Shown: one piece after another, positions 1 to 10,489 of the stretch
Layout of the letters: the number at the start of each line of letters is the position of its first letter
How positions within the stretch are numbered: position 1 is the first letter of the stretch
DNA from: Argyresthia goedartella
Taxonomy: Eukaryota > Arthropoda > Insecta > Lepidoptera > Argyresthiidae
DNA: 64,000 nucleotides
NCBI GenBank assembly: GCA_949825045.1
Contig: OX463820.1
Coordinates: 10,614,501-10,678,500 of the forward strand
Direction: 5' to 3'
Position numbers and translations under genes: made by a program
The notes under the pieces: generated by a model
What the model was told of the DNA's origin: nothing
The model's database searches: none
Seen by the model: the letters and a program-made list of their open reading frames with translations, nothing else

Positions 1-925
1 CCCTTCTTAGATGACAATAATTTGATGCGAGTAGGTAGTCGTCTAGAAAATTTGAACTATTCGTTTGATGAAAAGAATCCTCTATTGATACAGTCCACTC
101 ATCGCTTTACGAAATTATTATTTAAATTCGAGCATGGCAGGTCAATGCATGCTGGGCCTCAGCTACTATTAGCTTCGATCAGAGAAATGTACTGGCCTAT
201 TGGTGGTCGAAATCTGGCAAAAGCCTGCTATCGGCAGTGTAATACGTTGCACTCGCATGAAAGGACAGATTGTCGCACCTCTTATGGGGAATTCACCTCA
301 GCAGCGTCTCAAACCTGGCGGGTACCCTTTTGAAATTGTAGGAGTAGACTACGCTGGTATTCTTCTATCCGCTAGTGGACAAAGACGTGGCTGTCATCTG
401 GTCAATGTGTATATAGCCATTTTTATTTGTTTTGTGACAAAGGCGATCCATCTCAAATTAGTTGGTGAATTGTAGTTGGTGAAAGTAACTCGTACCTATT
501 AGCATTGCGGAGATTCTTATCTCGTTGGGGTATCAAAACCCTTCAATATATATTCTGGCAATGGTACTTCGTTCAACGGCGCTTACAATGACCTCTCAAG
601 GTTTCTGAAGAGCAATTCCAAGTCTCTTTCCAATGATGCGGCCAATGATGGTGTTAATTTTCATTTTATTCCGGCGTATTCACCTCATTTCAGTGGTCTG
701 CGGGAGGCGGGTGTAAAATCGTTCTAATATCATCTTCAAAGAGTGCTGGGAAATTGTAAATTAAATTATGAAGAGCTCAATACTATCCTAGTACAGATAG
801 AGGCCATACTGAATTCGCGCCCTCTGACTCCTCTGTCGGCTGATCCAGAAGATTTCCTGCCATTGACTCCGGGTCACTTTCTCGTTGGGAGATCAATGAC
901 TTCGTTACCAGGACCGCCAATTCAT
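1..925 (+). pseudogene. BEL/Pao retrotransposon pol remnant (integrase part)
   Basis: Three broken reading-frame pieces (22-333, 200-475, 743-931) read as the integrase of a BEL/Pao element. The first holds the region before the catalytic core (ending in MYWPIGGRNLAKACYRQC, like the BEL zinc-binding segment), the second contains the start of the core (FEIVGVDYAGI, with the first catalytic Asp) and the third the conserved downstream stretch [13 protein letters not shown]. Frames change at least twice and the middle of the core around 475-740 is full of stops, so it cannot make a protein. The integrase does not end here: its C-terminal domain resumes at 1650 after a LINE insertion. The 5' half of the element lies outside the window. 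Family assignment is from motif recognition. Confidence 0.8.
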
Positions 926-1630
926 ATATGAAAACATCATGTACGTTCGTAAAAATTTGCATTTATTTCCTAAAAACAGTGACCGGCATAATTTGAATTT
1001 AAGAAATGTAAATAAAATAGATATACCCTATTTGAGACTGAGTAAGGTTAAAAAGTCATTTGTTGGGCAGTGTATAAGATTCTACAATAACATTCCAGAA
1101 AATGTAACTAGTTTAACAGAGAATAAATTCAAGACTCATGTCAAAAAATGTTTGTGCTCTAGAGGATATTATAAAATAATGGATTATGTAAATGACAAAG
1201 ATATATGGTTATGTGCTAATTCCATAACAAGTACCATAACCTGATACTGTAATCTGAATTATCATTTGTAATAGACCTTAAGTTTTTTGTTTTTGACTTT
1301 TTAAATGTGTGTGTAAACACCTATTTTATATATATTTTTGAACTTTGAACAATGTAAGTTTTTTGTTTTTGACTTTTTAAAAGTGTGTGTAAATATATAT
1401 TTTTTGACTTTACTTTACTTTATATATATTTTTGAACTTTGAACAATTTATTAGTATAAGTATATTTTCTTTGAAAAGAGCCACCTCAGAGTTTCTTGTG
1501 CATTCTTCTCTGAGAAGATTTCAGCCTTTGAATGTACACCTAGTATTAAAAAAGTGACTTATTCTAAGTGAATTGTAAATATTCCTATTGAATAAAGTAT
1601 TATTTGATTGATTGATTGATCGGAATACAG
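926..1630 (+). mobile_element. 5'-truncated LINE inserted in the BEL element, RT C-terminus plus 3' UTR
   Basis: The reading frame 939-1244 (about 101 aa) matches the C-terminal tail of the LINE D family RT seen at 40945-41220 on the other strand: both contain YVRKNL, a GQCI..YN.IP segment and a final GYY stretch, but they are clearly different subfamilies. A 3' UTR follows, containing a 76-bp tandem duplication, then AATAAA and a (TTGA)n tail near 1600-1620. The BEL integrase reads up to about 925 and resumes at 1650, so this is an insertion into BEL. Truncation at the 5' end is typical of target-primed reverse transcription. I could not define a clear target-site duplication. Confidence 0.8.
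1280..1446 (+). repeat. tandem duplication, period about 76 bp, in a LINE 3' UTR
   Basis: The block starting AAGTTTTTTGTTTTTGAC at 1280 recurs at 1356, and both copies end in TTTTTGAACTTTGAACAAT. The second copy is longer because of an extra (TTTAC)n-like run. Confidence 0.75.
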
Positions 1631-1649
1631 TGATCGAAAATACGACTAT

Positions 1650-1961
1650 TTGACAAGGGACCAACGAGTTGAGCAACTACGCCAACATTTCTGGGCGAGA
1701 TGGAGCAAAGAATACATTTCTGAGCTACAACAGAGAACTAAATGGAGACTTAACAACACTCCCTTGAATTTGGAGACGCTGGTTTTTCTAAAGGAAGACA
1801 ATCTCTCGCCACTTCAATGGAAGCTCGGCAGAATCGTCGCCATATACCCGGGTACTGATGGGATCACTCGAGTGGTGGACGTAAAGACGGCTCTGGCTCC
1901 GGGAGTAGCGAGAAGATCCTTCAGTAAGATCTGCCCCTTGCTGCTACGGCAAGATGGTTGA
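1650..1961 (+). pseudogene. BEL/Pao pol C-terminus (DUF5641-like)
   Basis: This 103-aa frame continues the BEL integrase cut at about 925. It has the family signature FWARWSKEYISELQQRTKW followed by a small beta-rich segment (PLQWKLGRIVAIYPGTDG) and IVRVVDVKT-like sequence, which is the C-terminal domain of BEL/Pao integrases, thought to bind DNA. The frame itself is open, but it is separated from the catalytic core by the LINE at 926-1630. A stop at 1959-1961 is the natural end of pol, and a possible LTR starts 27 bp later. Confidence 0.8.
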
Positions 1962-1987
1962 AAGCGAGTTTTCAACGCCCCCGGGCA

Positions 1988-2125
1988 TGTCGGAAAATAT
2001 GCTTTTAGTTTTTATACCCCTTTCCTTTATTTTTTTCATCTGTCTTATTGTAAATACGTGAAATACACCAATTTTATTCTTCTAATTGGTTTTCCCTCTT
2101 TATAAGAGCTGTATATTCCGAAACA
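1988..2125 (+). repeat. possible 3' LTR of the BEL element
   Basis: A TGTCGGAA start lies directly after pol and a C/G-rich CCCCCGGGCA run, and TTCCGAAACA near 2116-2125 would be the inverted end. The 138-bp length is short for a BEL LTR, and no second copy exists in the window to prove it. Confidence 0.4.
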
Positions 2126-2489
2126 CCCTTCTTCTAAAATGATTCAATTATTTTAAAATTCAAAAATGATTCTTCTTAAATTATGGTTCAATCAATACTG
2201 AAATTTCAGTCTAACGTTAATCATAATATGATTAAGGAAGGACATATGAGATATCACTCAAACAAAACAGCTCTCAAGCAGGGTGAACTAAGTTCAAAAT
2301 TCAATGACCTGAATATTGTAGGTATATAAAACGAGCTCACCAAATATCATTTAAAGATTTACTTTTAAGGGCTTATTTTCATCTTGTTACAGTGCATATG
2401 CTGGTATTTACCCACTGTGAATGGAGGAATCATAGAATTACCTAGCCGAGCCTACACTGGCACTGGTAACACATGACTGAACGCAATTC

Positions 2490-3376
2490 TTTTAGCAACA
2501 GCAACAGCAAGACGTTAGAATTAGTAAATGATACGAAATTTCTTGGAATAACCATTGATAGCAAAGTGCAGTGGGGATCCCACATAGATAAATTTGCTGG
2601 TAAATTAAGTTCTGCGGCTAACGCTGTTAGGAACATTGGACAAAACACGGATGTGGCTACATCTAGGCTAGTATATTTTAGTTACTTTTATAGTGTCATG
2701 TCCTATGGTATATTGTTGTGGATTCTTACTATTTTTATTTTACAGAAAAAAACAATTCGAGCATTTTTTTATTTAAAAAGAGCAGACCTTAAGAGAACTT
2801 TTTAAAGAAATAGACAAACTAACTTTAGCTAGTCAATTTATTTTCGAAAATATAATGTATGTAAGCAAGAACCTTATAACATTTTCAAAACTTAGCGATA
2901 GCTGTAATGTTAACCTAAGACATAATCATAGACTAGTTGCGCCCCAGTTTAGACTCGCGAAAGTTAGCAATTCTTTCACAGGTCAGTGCATTCTCTACTA
3001 CAATAAGATACCTCTGGAAATTTTTAATTTGCTATTTGAGTAATTAAAAAAGTATTTTAAAGCGCCTTTGTCGAAAAAGGGATATCACAATGTTCAAGAT
3101 TACTTAAATGATGGGACTATATGGGGTAATTCTAGCTTAACACAGTCCTTGCTCTTACTAATTGTTTAACTGTTTGTTCCTGCTTATTAATTATAATAAT
3201 TGATGTTGTCATTGTTATATTAGTTAAGCACAACCAATTTTTAAAAGAGATCTAAAAATCAATATATGGGAGTTTCTACACCCTTTATCTCCTACAGTGG
3301 TCCAATTTAGAGTAGAGCCAATGACGTTTGCCGAGTATATGTAAATATCTACTGTAAGAAATAAATTTGACTTTGC
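2490..3376 (+). mobile_element. LINE D family copy 1, 3' fragment
   Basis: Two frames, about 2500-2805 and 2855-3043, are colinear with the RT of the LINE D copy at 40945-41808: shared TLELVND.KFLGITIDSK, then the thumb region, then YVSKNL.TFSKLSDSCNV. One frameshift (near 2760-2800) and stops (3043) break it. The 3' UTR (3180-3376) has the same GTTAAGCACAACCAATTTTT block as the other two copies, and ends in AATAAATTTGAC, the first unit of this family's TTTGAC tail. The catalytic palm is missing, so this is a dead 5'-truncated copy. Confidence 0.85.
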
Positions 3377-3948
3377 CCCAGAGGGCTACCCAGTGAAAAA
3401 AACCGCGCTCTGACTACCAAATTTTAGACAACCTTGTAGTGTTATGCTACTTACATGCCATTTTCCAGTCTGCTTTGATGGTCTGCATTTATCTCACAGC
3501 TGGATATTTCGTATCACCTTTATTTTCATAGGACCCTGTAACGTTTTAAACCATAAGAACACAATAACAAATCATTTTCACTTCGTATTTTCACACTATC
3601 AGCAGTGTTAAATCGATGTCGAAGGGGTTTACCTTTGGTGACCTTGTATTTGGCTTTCTCCTAAACTCTGCAATCTCGGGCTTTGTGCGCGCTGGTGCGC
3701 TACTTTTTATATTCATTGTTACTTCATTTACTTCATCGTTTTCTTGTTGTTTTCTCTATTACGAGCCTGAAACCAAAATCTGACATATTTTGATGTCGTT
3801 GTTTATCTGGTTGTCATGGCAATGTCCATTCAAACTCATTAGCGGTCTGATATGTTTACTTCAATACTTTTACAAAAACTTTTTCCCTCTTGGCCATTCA
3901 CAAAAATTGCTTTTAATTTAAATAATTTTTAGAACTCTCCAAAAAGGG

Positions 3949-3956
3949 TATAAGAG
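3949..3956 (+). promoter_or_regulatory. LTR promoter TATA box
   Basis: TATAAGAG follows GGG and is preserved in the other two LTR copies at 20198-20205 and 34869-34876. It sits near the middle of the LTR, about 530 bp before the AATAAA signal, which fits a U3 promoter driving the genomic RNA. Confidence 0.7.
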
Positions 3957-4140
3957 CGGAACATTTCTGAAATTGGAGGAGTCTCACTTCAGCTCTTGAA
4001 AAAGATGCATCACCTAAAGGCCTTGTCCCGGGGCCGCACTGCCCCGGGATCCTGCGAGCCTCTGCTGAGTCGCTGACTGTCTGCTGCTGCTGCCTTACTG
4101 CCGTCTTCAACCACCTATACGGCTTGCTGCTGCTGCCTTA

Positions 4141-4268
4141 CTGCCGTCTCCAACCACCTATATCCTGACGTGCTGCCGTCTCCAACCACCTATATCCTGA
4201 CGTGCTGCCGTCTCCAACCATCTATACCCCGTCGTGCTGCCGTCTCCAACCACCTACATCTTGACGTG
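4141..4268 (+). repeat. 32-bp minisatellite inside the LTR, 4 units
   Basis: Units begin CTGCCGTCTCCAACCA at 4141, 4173, 4205 and 4237, each 32 bp. The 3' LTR has three units (from 20390) and the solo LTR three (from 35060). The first two units here are identical, pointing to a recent duplication. It lies downstream of the TATA box, so it would be in the transcript leader. Confidence 0.9.
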
Positions 4269-4559
4269 CTGCTGCCTTCAAGCCACCTCCTACACCACCT
4301 CCGGATCCCCAACTAAGCCACTACTCCAGGCTCCGGGCATCACCGCCGCGTGCTCCCTGTTCTGCCCCGTGTCCTTCGCTCCCCTTTTTATATCAATACC
4401 TGAATCTTTTAAAAAACCTGTGTCACCTCATTCATCCTCATCCTCCTACCATTTTTTTAAAAAAACCCATTGTAAACCATAATAAACTGGCATTTCTAAA
4501 TTTTATCCTGGTTGTTGTTTCTTGTTAGGTTCTGGTTAGGTTCTTGTCGCTACACGACA

Positions 4560-4580
4560 TTTTGCCGCCCAACGTAAAAG
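4560..4580 (+). other. candidate primer-binding region
   Basis: TTTTGCCGCCCAACGTAAAAG directly follows the LTR end. It resembles the TGGCGCCCAACGT-type primer sites of insect gypsy elements, with differences. The tRNA primer is not assigned. Confidence 0.45.
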
Positions 4581-4844
4581 TTCTTCTTCACCCTTCTTCA
4601 CCTTTTCTGCGCCTTGTCTCTTTCCTTTTGATTTGCTTTCTCTTTCGCTCTTAAATCTTTATCTATTCATCCTTTTCATATTTTCCAAATTCTAAAACAA
4701 AACTTCATCTAGTTTTTCAACTCATCTGGATTATATTTAGGCCTACATTTAACTTACATTACTTCACTTCACTTCACTTCACCACTTTAATATTTTTATT
4801 CTAGATAACCGGAAAGAGGTAAAATTTTCAATTTAACTATAACA

Positions 4845-5280
4845 ATGGAAAGGGTTATTAAGTACGAATTCCTTAACAAGGCCGAGCTCGAATACGAAGT
4901 AAAGATTAGATGTGAGGAACCAGCTAATACTGTTTTGCTTCTTAAAAAACAGGTTTTGCGTTTAGTTGCGAATTCTCACCCTGAAGATAATCTGACTTCT
5001 TCAGTTCCGATTGAGGATGACTTGTCTCAAATTGGTTCTACTCTGACTTACCTGGATTGTAAAATTGAAAAATTTTTACAAGGTGAAACCAAATACTTAC
5101 GATTAATAGAAACTTTTATTAATCATGTTTTTTACAGATTGGAGCGAATAGATACGGACATATATCCAGACTCTAAAGCTAGTTTCGATACTTTGAAGAT
5201 GAAATTTGACGCTATTTCTAAACAATTCGAATCCTTGACTCCACCTTCAACTGCAAATGACTCTCCATCACTGGACAGTC
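4845..5280 (+). pseudogene. gypsy gag, part 1 (N-terminal)
   Basis: An ATG at 4845, in AACAATGG context, opens about 145 codons (MERVIKYEFLNKAELEYEVK...) before LINE E begins near 5280; the last residues up to 5324 are LINE sequence. The N-terminal pattern is that of Gag from Mdg3/micropia-type Ty3 elements: a charged helical segment followed by the spacer that precedes the capsid. Gag resumes at about 9640. Gag would package genomic RNA in a virus-like particle. No zinc knuckle is in this part; remains of one are at 15600-15720. Confidence 0.8.
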
Positions 5281-5425
5281 GTCCGGTTGCACTCGCCGCG
5301 GTACTACGTTCGTCTATACCATAGCTGATAAATTTAACCGACGCGTTCAAATAACCTTATTCTCAAGTGTATTACCAGGTTATCTACTGTAAATTAAGTG
5401 AAAGTACAAGTATTTACCTGCGATA

Positions 5426-6316
5426 ATGTCCAATACTCCTAATAAGTGTGTGAAGTGTTGCAAAAATGTGCCTACGAAAGACGGGCAGTTTAAATGTAAA
5501 AAATGCCTTAAAGTTTATCACAAAACATGCATCAAGGTCAGCCGTGGTGTTTGTGAAAACTGTGTACTAGACACTCCTACCATAAGCCCAGCTCCAAAGT
5601 TATTTCTGGACCTTGATCCCAAAAATGTAACGGTCGAGTCATTGCTGCACGCTTTAAACGAAAAAATGGAGGAAGTTTTCAAAATCAAGGAGGACACTGG
5701 TTTCTACGCAGAAAAATATGATGAGATGTTGCTGAAGCAAAATGAAATACTTGCTGCAATGAAAAAACAGCAAAATATAATAGATGATATTACCAACAGA
5801 TGCAAACACTTTGAAAAACTGACCCAGGCCTTAGAGCAAAGAGTACAAGCTATAGAACAAAAGGATAAAAGTAAAAACATAGAACTGGTTGGCGTTATTT
5901 TAAAAGAGAACGAAAATATAAAGGCAACAGTGGGGAAGGTAGCCATGCAATTGGGAGTAGATATAAAAGATGTGGAGAAAGCCTGGCGTGTGGGGCGTGC
6001 CATGCCCGGCCACCGCCCGCCGCCCATTATCGTGCGCCTGTGCCATGAGAGTGCTCGAGACCTGTGGATGAGCAAGAGAGGCCTACTCCGAAGCAACAAG
6101 GTCTTGTTTCCGGGTGAACCTGAAGACACGCCTATCTACGTGAACGAGGATCTCACTAAGTACAATACGCGAACGCGGAACGCGAAGCAAAGCCTACGAG
6201 GAATCTTCAAGTACGTATGGGTGAAGAAAGGGCGAATCCTATGTAAAAAAACGAATGACTCGAGGACGCTGAATATCACCACCCGAGCAGACCTAGAAGC
6301 TGTTGCTAAATCTTGA
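5426..6316 (+). CDS. LINE E ORF1 protein, PHD-type zinc finger, coiled coil and CTD
   Basis: Intact 296-aa frame starting at an ATG. Residues about 8-45 form a Cys/His-rich finger with four CxxC-like pairs (CVKCC, CKKC, HKTC, CENC), resembling a PHD/zf-C4HC3 finger. Residues about 70-150 are a charged heptad-like coiled coil (long runs rich in K, E, Q). From about 155 the sequence (ELVGVILKENENIKATVGKV..., DVEKAWRVGRAMPG) matches the alpha/beta C-terminal domain of LINE ORF1 proteins that bind RNA. The protein would coat LINE RNA in an RNP. ORF2 begins 89 bp downstream. The same finger-coiled coil-CTD order occurs in LINE F ORF1 at 54786. The frame is open, but its partner ORF2 is broken. Confidence 0.85.
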   Translation: MSNTPNKCVKCCKNVPTKDGQFKCKKCLKVYHKTCIKVSRGVCENCVLDTPTISPAPKLFLDLDPKNVTVESLLHALNEKMEEVFKIKEDTGFYAEKYDEMLLKQNEILAAMKKQQNIIDDITNRCKHFEKLTQALEQRVQAIEQKDKSKNIELVGVILKENENIKATVGKVAMQLGVDIKDVEKAWRVGRAMPGHRPPPIIVRLCHESARDLWMSKRGLLRSNKVLFPGEPEDTPIYVNEDLTKYNTRTRNAKQSLRGIFKYVWVKKGRILCKKTNDSRTLNITTRADLEAVAKS

Positions 6317-6405
6317 AGTATGTATACCTATTTACTTATCTCACTACTACATAAGCCTACATGTGTGACCTTTAGTCGCTAAAATTCAATGATCAAGATG
6401 ATTAT

Positions 6406-9334
6406 ATGCAGGAAAAACATACCAAAACCTATGAAAACCCAAAACCATGGATAAATGTCTTATCTGATAACAGAACTACAGATGTTAATATCGCACATTT
6501 AAATGTGAGATCGGTTAGGAAAAATTTTACTGAGATAATAACTAAACAACGGGATGCCTTAATACATCTAGATGTACTTATCTTCACCGAAATTAACCTT
6601 AAAAAGGACCTGGTATCTATGTACCAGCTGCCGGGGTTCGAGATGTTCGCTGCATGCCGGGAGAACAGAAGAGGGGGTGGCATATTGATGTATGTGCATG
6701 AGAACCACGTCTTCCAGCGGGAATCTACCTTCTTCACGTCGTGCGAGTCGCTGGCTGGCACTGTGCAGGTGCGCGGTGTGCAGCTGCAATTGCTAGCAGT
6801 GTATCGACCGCCTACTTCTGTAAAATCCCAGTCTAAAGTGCCAGTGTTTGTACGTGAGCTCGCAAGTGTAGTGAATTCGGTCCCGCGTGACCGAGACCTT
6901 GTGATCATTGGTGACATAAACATAAATACGCTCATAAAACGACATACGGACACAGTGTTGTACGAAGACACATTAAGCGAGTGTGGACTCTTAAACACTA
7001 TATTTGGAGTGACCAGAGAAGAAATTAGGGACTCTCGATTAATTGTATCATGCTTAGATCATATTCCAGTACGACAAAATAAATTGTATAACTTTAAATC
7101 AAACATAGTTAGGTGTGATACCTCCGACCATCATCTTGTATACATAGGTTTATCTATAAACTCAATAAGACAACAAGTTAAAAAGACAAAACTAATATTT
7201 GACAACTCTTCTATAAAACAAGATTTAAAAAATACAGACTGGTCGGAACTACTACAATTTCAATGCCCCTTATTAATGTATGAAAAAATATGTAAAATAT
7301 TTGAAGTTGTATATAACGAAAACATAAAATCAATTAAAATTAGAAATAATAAATTGGGTGCATGTCCGTGGCTAACTAAAGATATAAGAAACTGTATTAT
7401 TCATAAAGATAATCTGTATAAACAATGGAGAAGTTGTCCAAATGATATGGCCAAAAGATTAGAACATACGAGATACCGTAACAAAACTTTTAAATTATTA
7501 AATAAGTCTAAAAACCTTCATAGGAAAGAATTATTAAAACAATGTAAGGGTAACAGTAAAAAAGTATGGGAACATATAAATAATTAGTTAGGACGTAATA
7601 AGAAATCGTTAGATGAGGTTATTATGCAACATATGGGCACCAAATTGGATATACAGTCTATATGTGCTAACTTTGCCCACACCTTTGCTACGGAGGTTGT
7701 GCAATTGAAAGCAGAACATAATTGTAACACGAAGCTGTTGAATAGACAAAATTATAGTAAGACTGTAAATGCTTCCATGGGCTTCACTAGGGTTACCGCT
7801 TCTCAAGTAATAAAAATCATAGAACAACTTGATATCCATATGTCCCCTGGATTTGACCAGCTAAGGCTATCTGATTTAAAAGACATAAAGACTGCTATTG
7901 GGCCATTAATTGCGAAAATGATAAACCTTTTTGTACATCTGAAAATTTCAATAGTAAGACCAATCTATAAAAGTGGTAGCCATAGTGAAACCACGAACTA
8001 TCGGCCTATTGCGATCTTATCATGTATCAATAAAATAATTGAAAAAGCCTTAGCTGGACAAATCCATCGTTTTTTATCTAAGCATGACGTCATCGCACAT
8101 TCCCAGTTTGGATTCCAAAAAGGGAAAAGCACGTCCTCACTGTTGTCTAATTTTGCTAATGATATAAATAATTATTTAAATAATAAACATCATGTCGGTG
8201 TTATCTTCATAGACTTCAGGAAGGCATTTGATACGCTAGATCATGATGTCCTTCTGAAGTCTATGGAGACCTGTGGAATTCGGGGCAAACTGAACGCTTG
8301 GTTTAGAGAATATTTATCTCAACGGAAACTAACAGTTAAAGTTAATAATTACACGGGGAGGTGCGAGGACGTCCGTTATGGTGTGGCAACCGGGTCAGTG
8401 ACCGGTCCCGCCTGCTATATTATGCATGTTAATAGCATGCCTAATGTGATAAACTATTGTAAATTATACATGTTTGCCGATGACACATGTCTTTTATATA
8501 GTCATAAGGATCAAAATGTAATTCAGCAATGCTTACAGAACGATTTTGACAACATAACTCGCTGGGCACATGATAATGGCATCATACTCAATGTAAAAAA
8601 GACAAATGTTATGTGTATTTCTTCTACCCAAAAAAAAAGGACCCTAACACTAAAATAATAATTAAAGGTCATAGCTATGATTGTCTCCACATGAATCATT
8701 TGAACTGTAAATGTCCCTCGATTACACAAGTTTATGAATGTAAATATCTTGGCATTATTATAGATAGTAACTTTAACTTTAAAAAACATATTTGCAGTCT
8801 AACTGATAAATTAAGAATCTTATTAAGGAAATTTAACCAATTAAAATATTTTGTACCCCGATCAATCCTTTATTGTCTATACTTTGCTTTGGTAGACTCG
8901 TTGATATCATATGGCATTGTTATTTATGGCTCATCTTTTAAAACGTAAATAAACAAAATAAAACAACTTCAACTCCGCTTTCTAAAACTGTTAGTTGATA
9001 AACACATTAAAAATAAGTTTAGAGATAATTATGAAGGCCTATTTAAACATTGTAAGATATTACCAGTAGATAAAATATACCTTTTTGAAATAGCGAAAGA
9101 GGAATATTGGTCAACTACATATAAAACACAATTCATAGGCAAGATAAAAACTAGGCAAGCAAGCAAGGAAAAGTTTTTTGTACCTAAAGTAAATAACAAT
9201 TATGGGAAAAGAACAAAACAATATATAGTACCTATAATTTTCAATAGAATGAGTGATGTAACTAAAAGTGTCATACCATATAAATTTGTAAAGATGAAAA
9301 AGTTGCTTAAAAATCATTTCTTAGAACAATTGTA
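6406..9334 (+). pseudogene. LINE E ORF2, endonuclease-reverse transcriptase, broken
   Basis: The AP-type endonuclease (6406-7587) keeps its key motifs: NVRS, TEI, AVYRPP, GDININ, LDH and SDHHLV. A TAG at 7585-7587 stops the frame; the same frame continues through the RT (7624-8658) with YRPI, DFRKAFD and FADD. Motif B, normally PQGS, reads VATGSVTGP. A +1 shift at the A8 run near 8630 moves the frame to 8613-8948, and a TAA at 8946-8948 interrupts the C-terminal tail, which reads on to about 9334. The region before motif 2 (near 7920-7940) also looks shortened. In life this enzyme would nick target DNA and copy the LINE RNA there; this copy cannot. Confidence 0.88.
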
Positions 9335-9639
9335 AACTGTAATAATTAAACTTACTAATGAATTAATTAATTACCTACCGTTAATTACCTTCTCTTTAGT
9401 ACAATACCTACTGTTTAGCGTTAATTTGTTTGTTGATTAGCTTTGTTTATTTTTATAATGTGTAAGTGTGAACTAATCTCATCATTGTCATTTTGTAATT
9501 ATTGGCTTTGGTATTGTTAGGTACTTATAATTATCTATAAAAGAGTGTATACCTACCCCGAGAAATAGCAATGCTGTTTGGGGTGCTCTGTATAGTGTAG
9601 TTTTTAAGTTCTTATGAATAAAAGTTTTTCAAACAAACA

Positions 9640-10062
9640 AAACCTTCCTGCTGACCCGACTGTCATGGAACCCCCTCTTGTTTCTCAAACTTCTGTCCAG
9701 ACCCATACCCCGTATCCTCCACCACCACCTCAATCTTTCCCTCCAACTAACGTCTTCAAAGATCTGAAAAGACACACCTTCAATGGTAAAAGCTGTCCAA
9801 GATCCTTTCTTCAAAAACTTGAAGAATATAGCTTAGCTCGTGGCTTGTCCAAGGACTTGTTGATTTCTCAGGCGTTCGAAATTTTCACCGACAATGCCCT
9901 TCATTGGTTCAGATTTAAATATTATCAGAATCCAAACTTAACTTGGAACGAACTTTCTTCTTTACTAATCAAAGACTTTGGTGGTCTTGATTATGATCAT
10001 AAACTTCTAGAAGCGATTAGGAATCGTACTCAAGGTCGTGATGAACCTATCGTCATCTTTCA
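9640..10062 (+). pseudogene. gypsy gag, part 2 (capsid-like region)
   Basis: After LINE E, gag resumes with a proline-rich linker (9700-9750, PPPPPQ) and a retrotransposon-type capsid segment (residues such as FNGKSCPRSFLQKLEEY, ALHWFRFKY and FGGLDYDHKLLEAIRNRTQG). The frame is open until LINE A begins at about 10065, so the last residues up to 10102 belong to the LINE. The continuation, MSGMFARLSKRLSE, is at 15223. The three parts are colinear, which shows both LINEs landed in a once-continuous gag. Confidence 0.85.
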
Positions 10063-10489
10063 TTTTTTTCTTTCATTCCTCTTCGCCCAAACTCCATTCT
10101 AAGCAGACGTGCGTTTAGTTGCCTTTCCTCATTTTTTATCTAAAACAATTATTCAAGTTATTGAACTATAATCGTTAAGTCTAATTACAATTCGGCTCAA
10201 GATTCTGCGCGTGCTCTATTAATATCATTGGTGACCTCGCTCGAAGTGAAAGGCCGGCCTGACGGAGCGCAGCACCCCCCGCTACACCTCGAGGAAAAGA
10301 GACGTCCTCCGATATTTTCATCTCGCTTCCGCAACGAGCGCGTGAGTCAACCTTCACCACAACACCTCATTTCACAACTGCTACGCTGACGTCATCGTGC
10401 TACGAGAGCGCACGGCTTGTTCTGCAGTGCTACGTATCAGTTGATGCGTTACGAACCTCTGACTCCCCGGTGCGTTCACATTATCAAGT

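Larger units (their letters stand above)
3435..4559 (+). repeat. 5' LTR of the gypsy element
   Basis: Starts TGTAGTGTTATGC and ends CGCTACACGACA. It is closely similar along its whole length to 19681-20790 and 34348-35459. It contains a TATA box, a run of four 32-bp tandem units and an AATAAA signal at 4481-4486, giving a plausible U3-R-U5 order. It is 15 bp longer than the 3' LTR, partly because of one additional tandem unit. Confidence 0.95.
5280..9625 (+). mobile_element. LINE E, two-ORF non-LTR retrotransposon in gypsy gag
   Basis: The copy has a GC-rich 5' leader from about 5280, an ORF1 with a PHD-like zinc finger (5426-6316), an ORF2 with endonuclease and RT (6406-9334) and an AT-rich 3' UTR ending near an AATAAAAG signal at 9616. 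It appears nearly full-length but is broken in ORF2. The host gag reads before and after it on the same strand. I assign it to the CR1/Jockey superfamily by domain order and motifs, not by phylogeny. No clear target duplication is visible. Confidence 0.85.

Noticed and set aside
4234..4482. Frame beginning MLPSPTTYILT, seen again at 20451-20639 and 35121-35309
   Set aside because: It recurs only because the LTR recurs; it lies in the non-coding leader, its length and end differ between copies, and its composition follows the 32-bp minisatellite.
5704..6129. 141-aa minus-strand frame
   Set aside because: Antisense shadow of LINE E ORF1. The frames at 6429-6998 (minus), 54905-55579 (minus) and 53722-54360 (minus) are likewise shadows of real coding strands.
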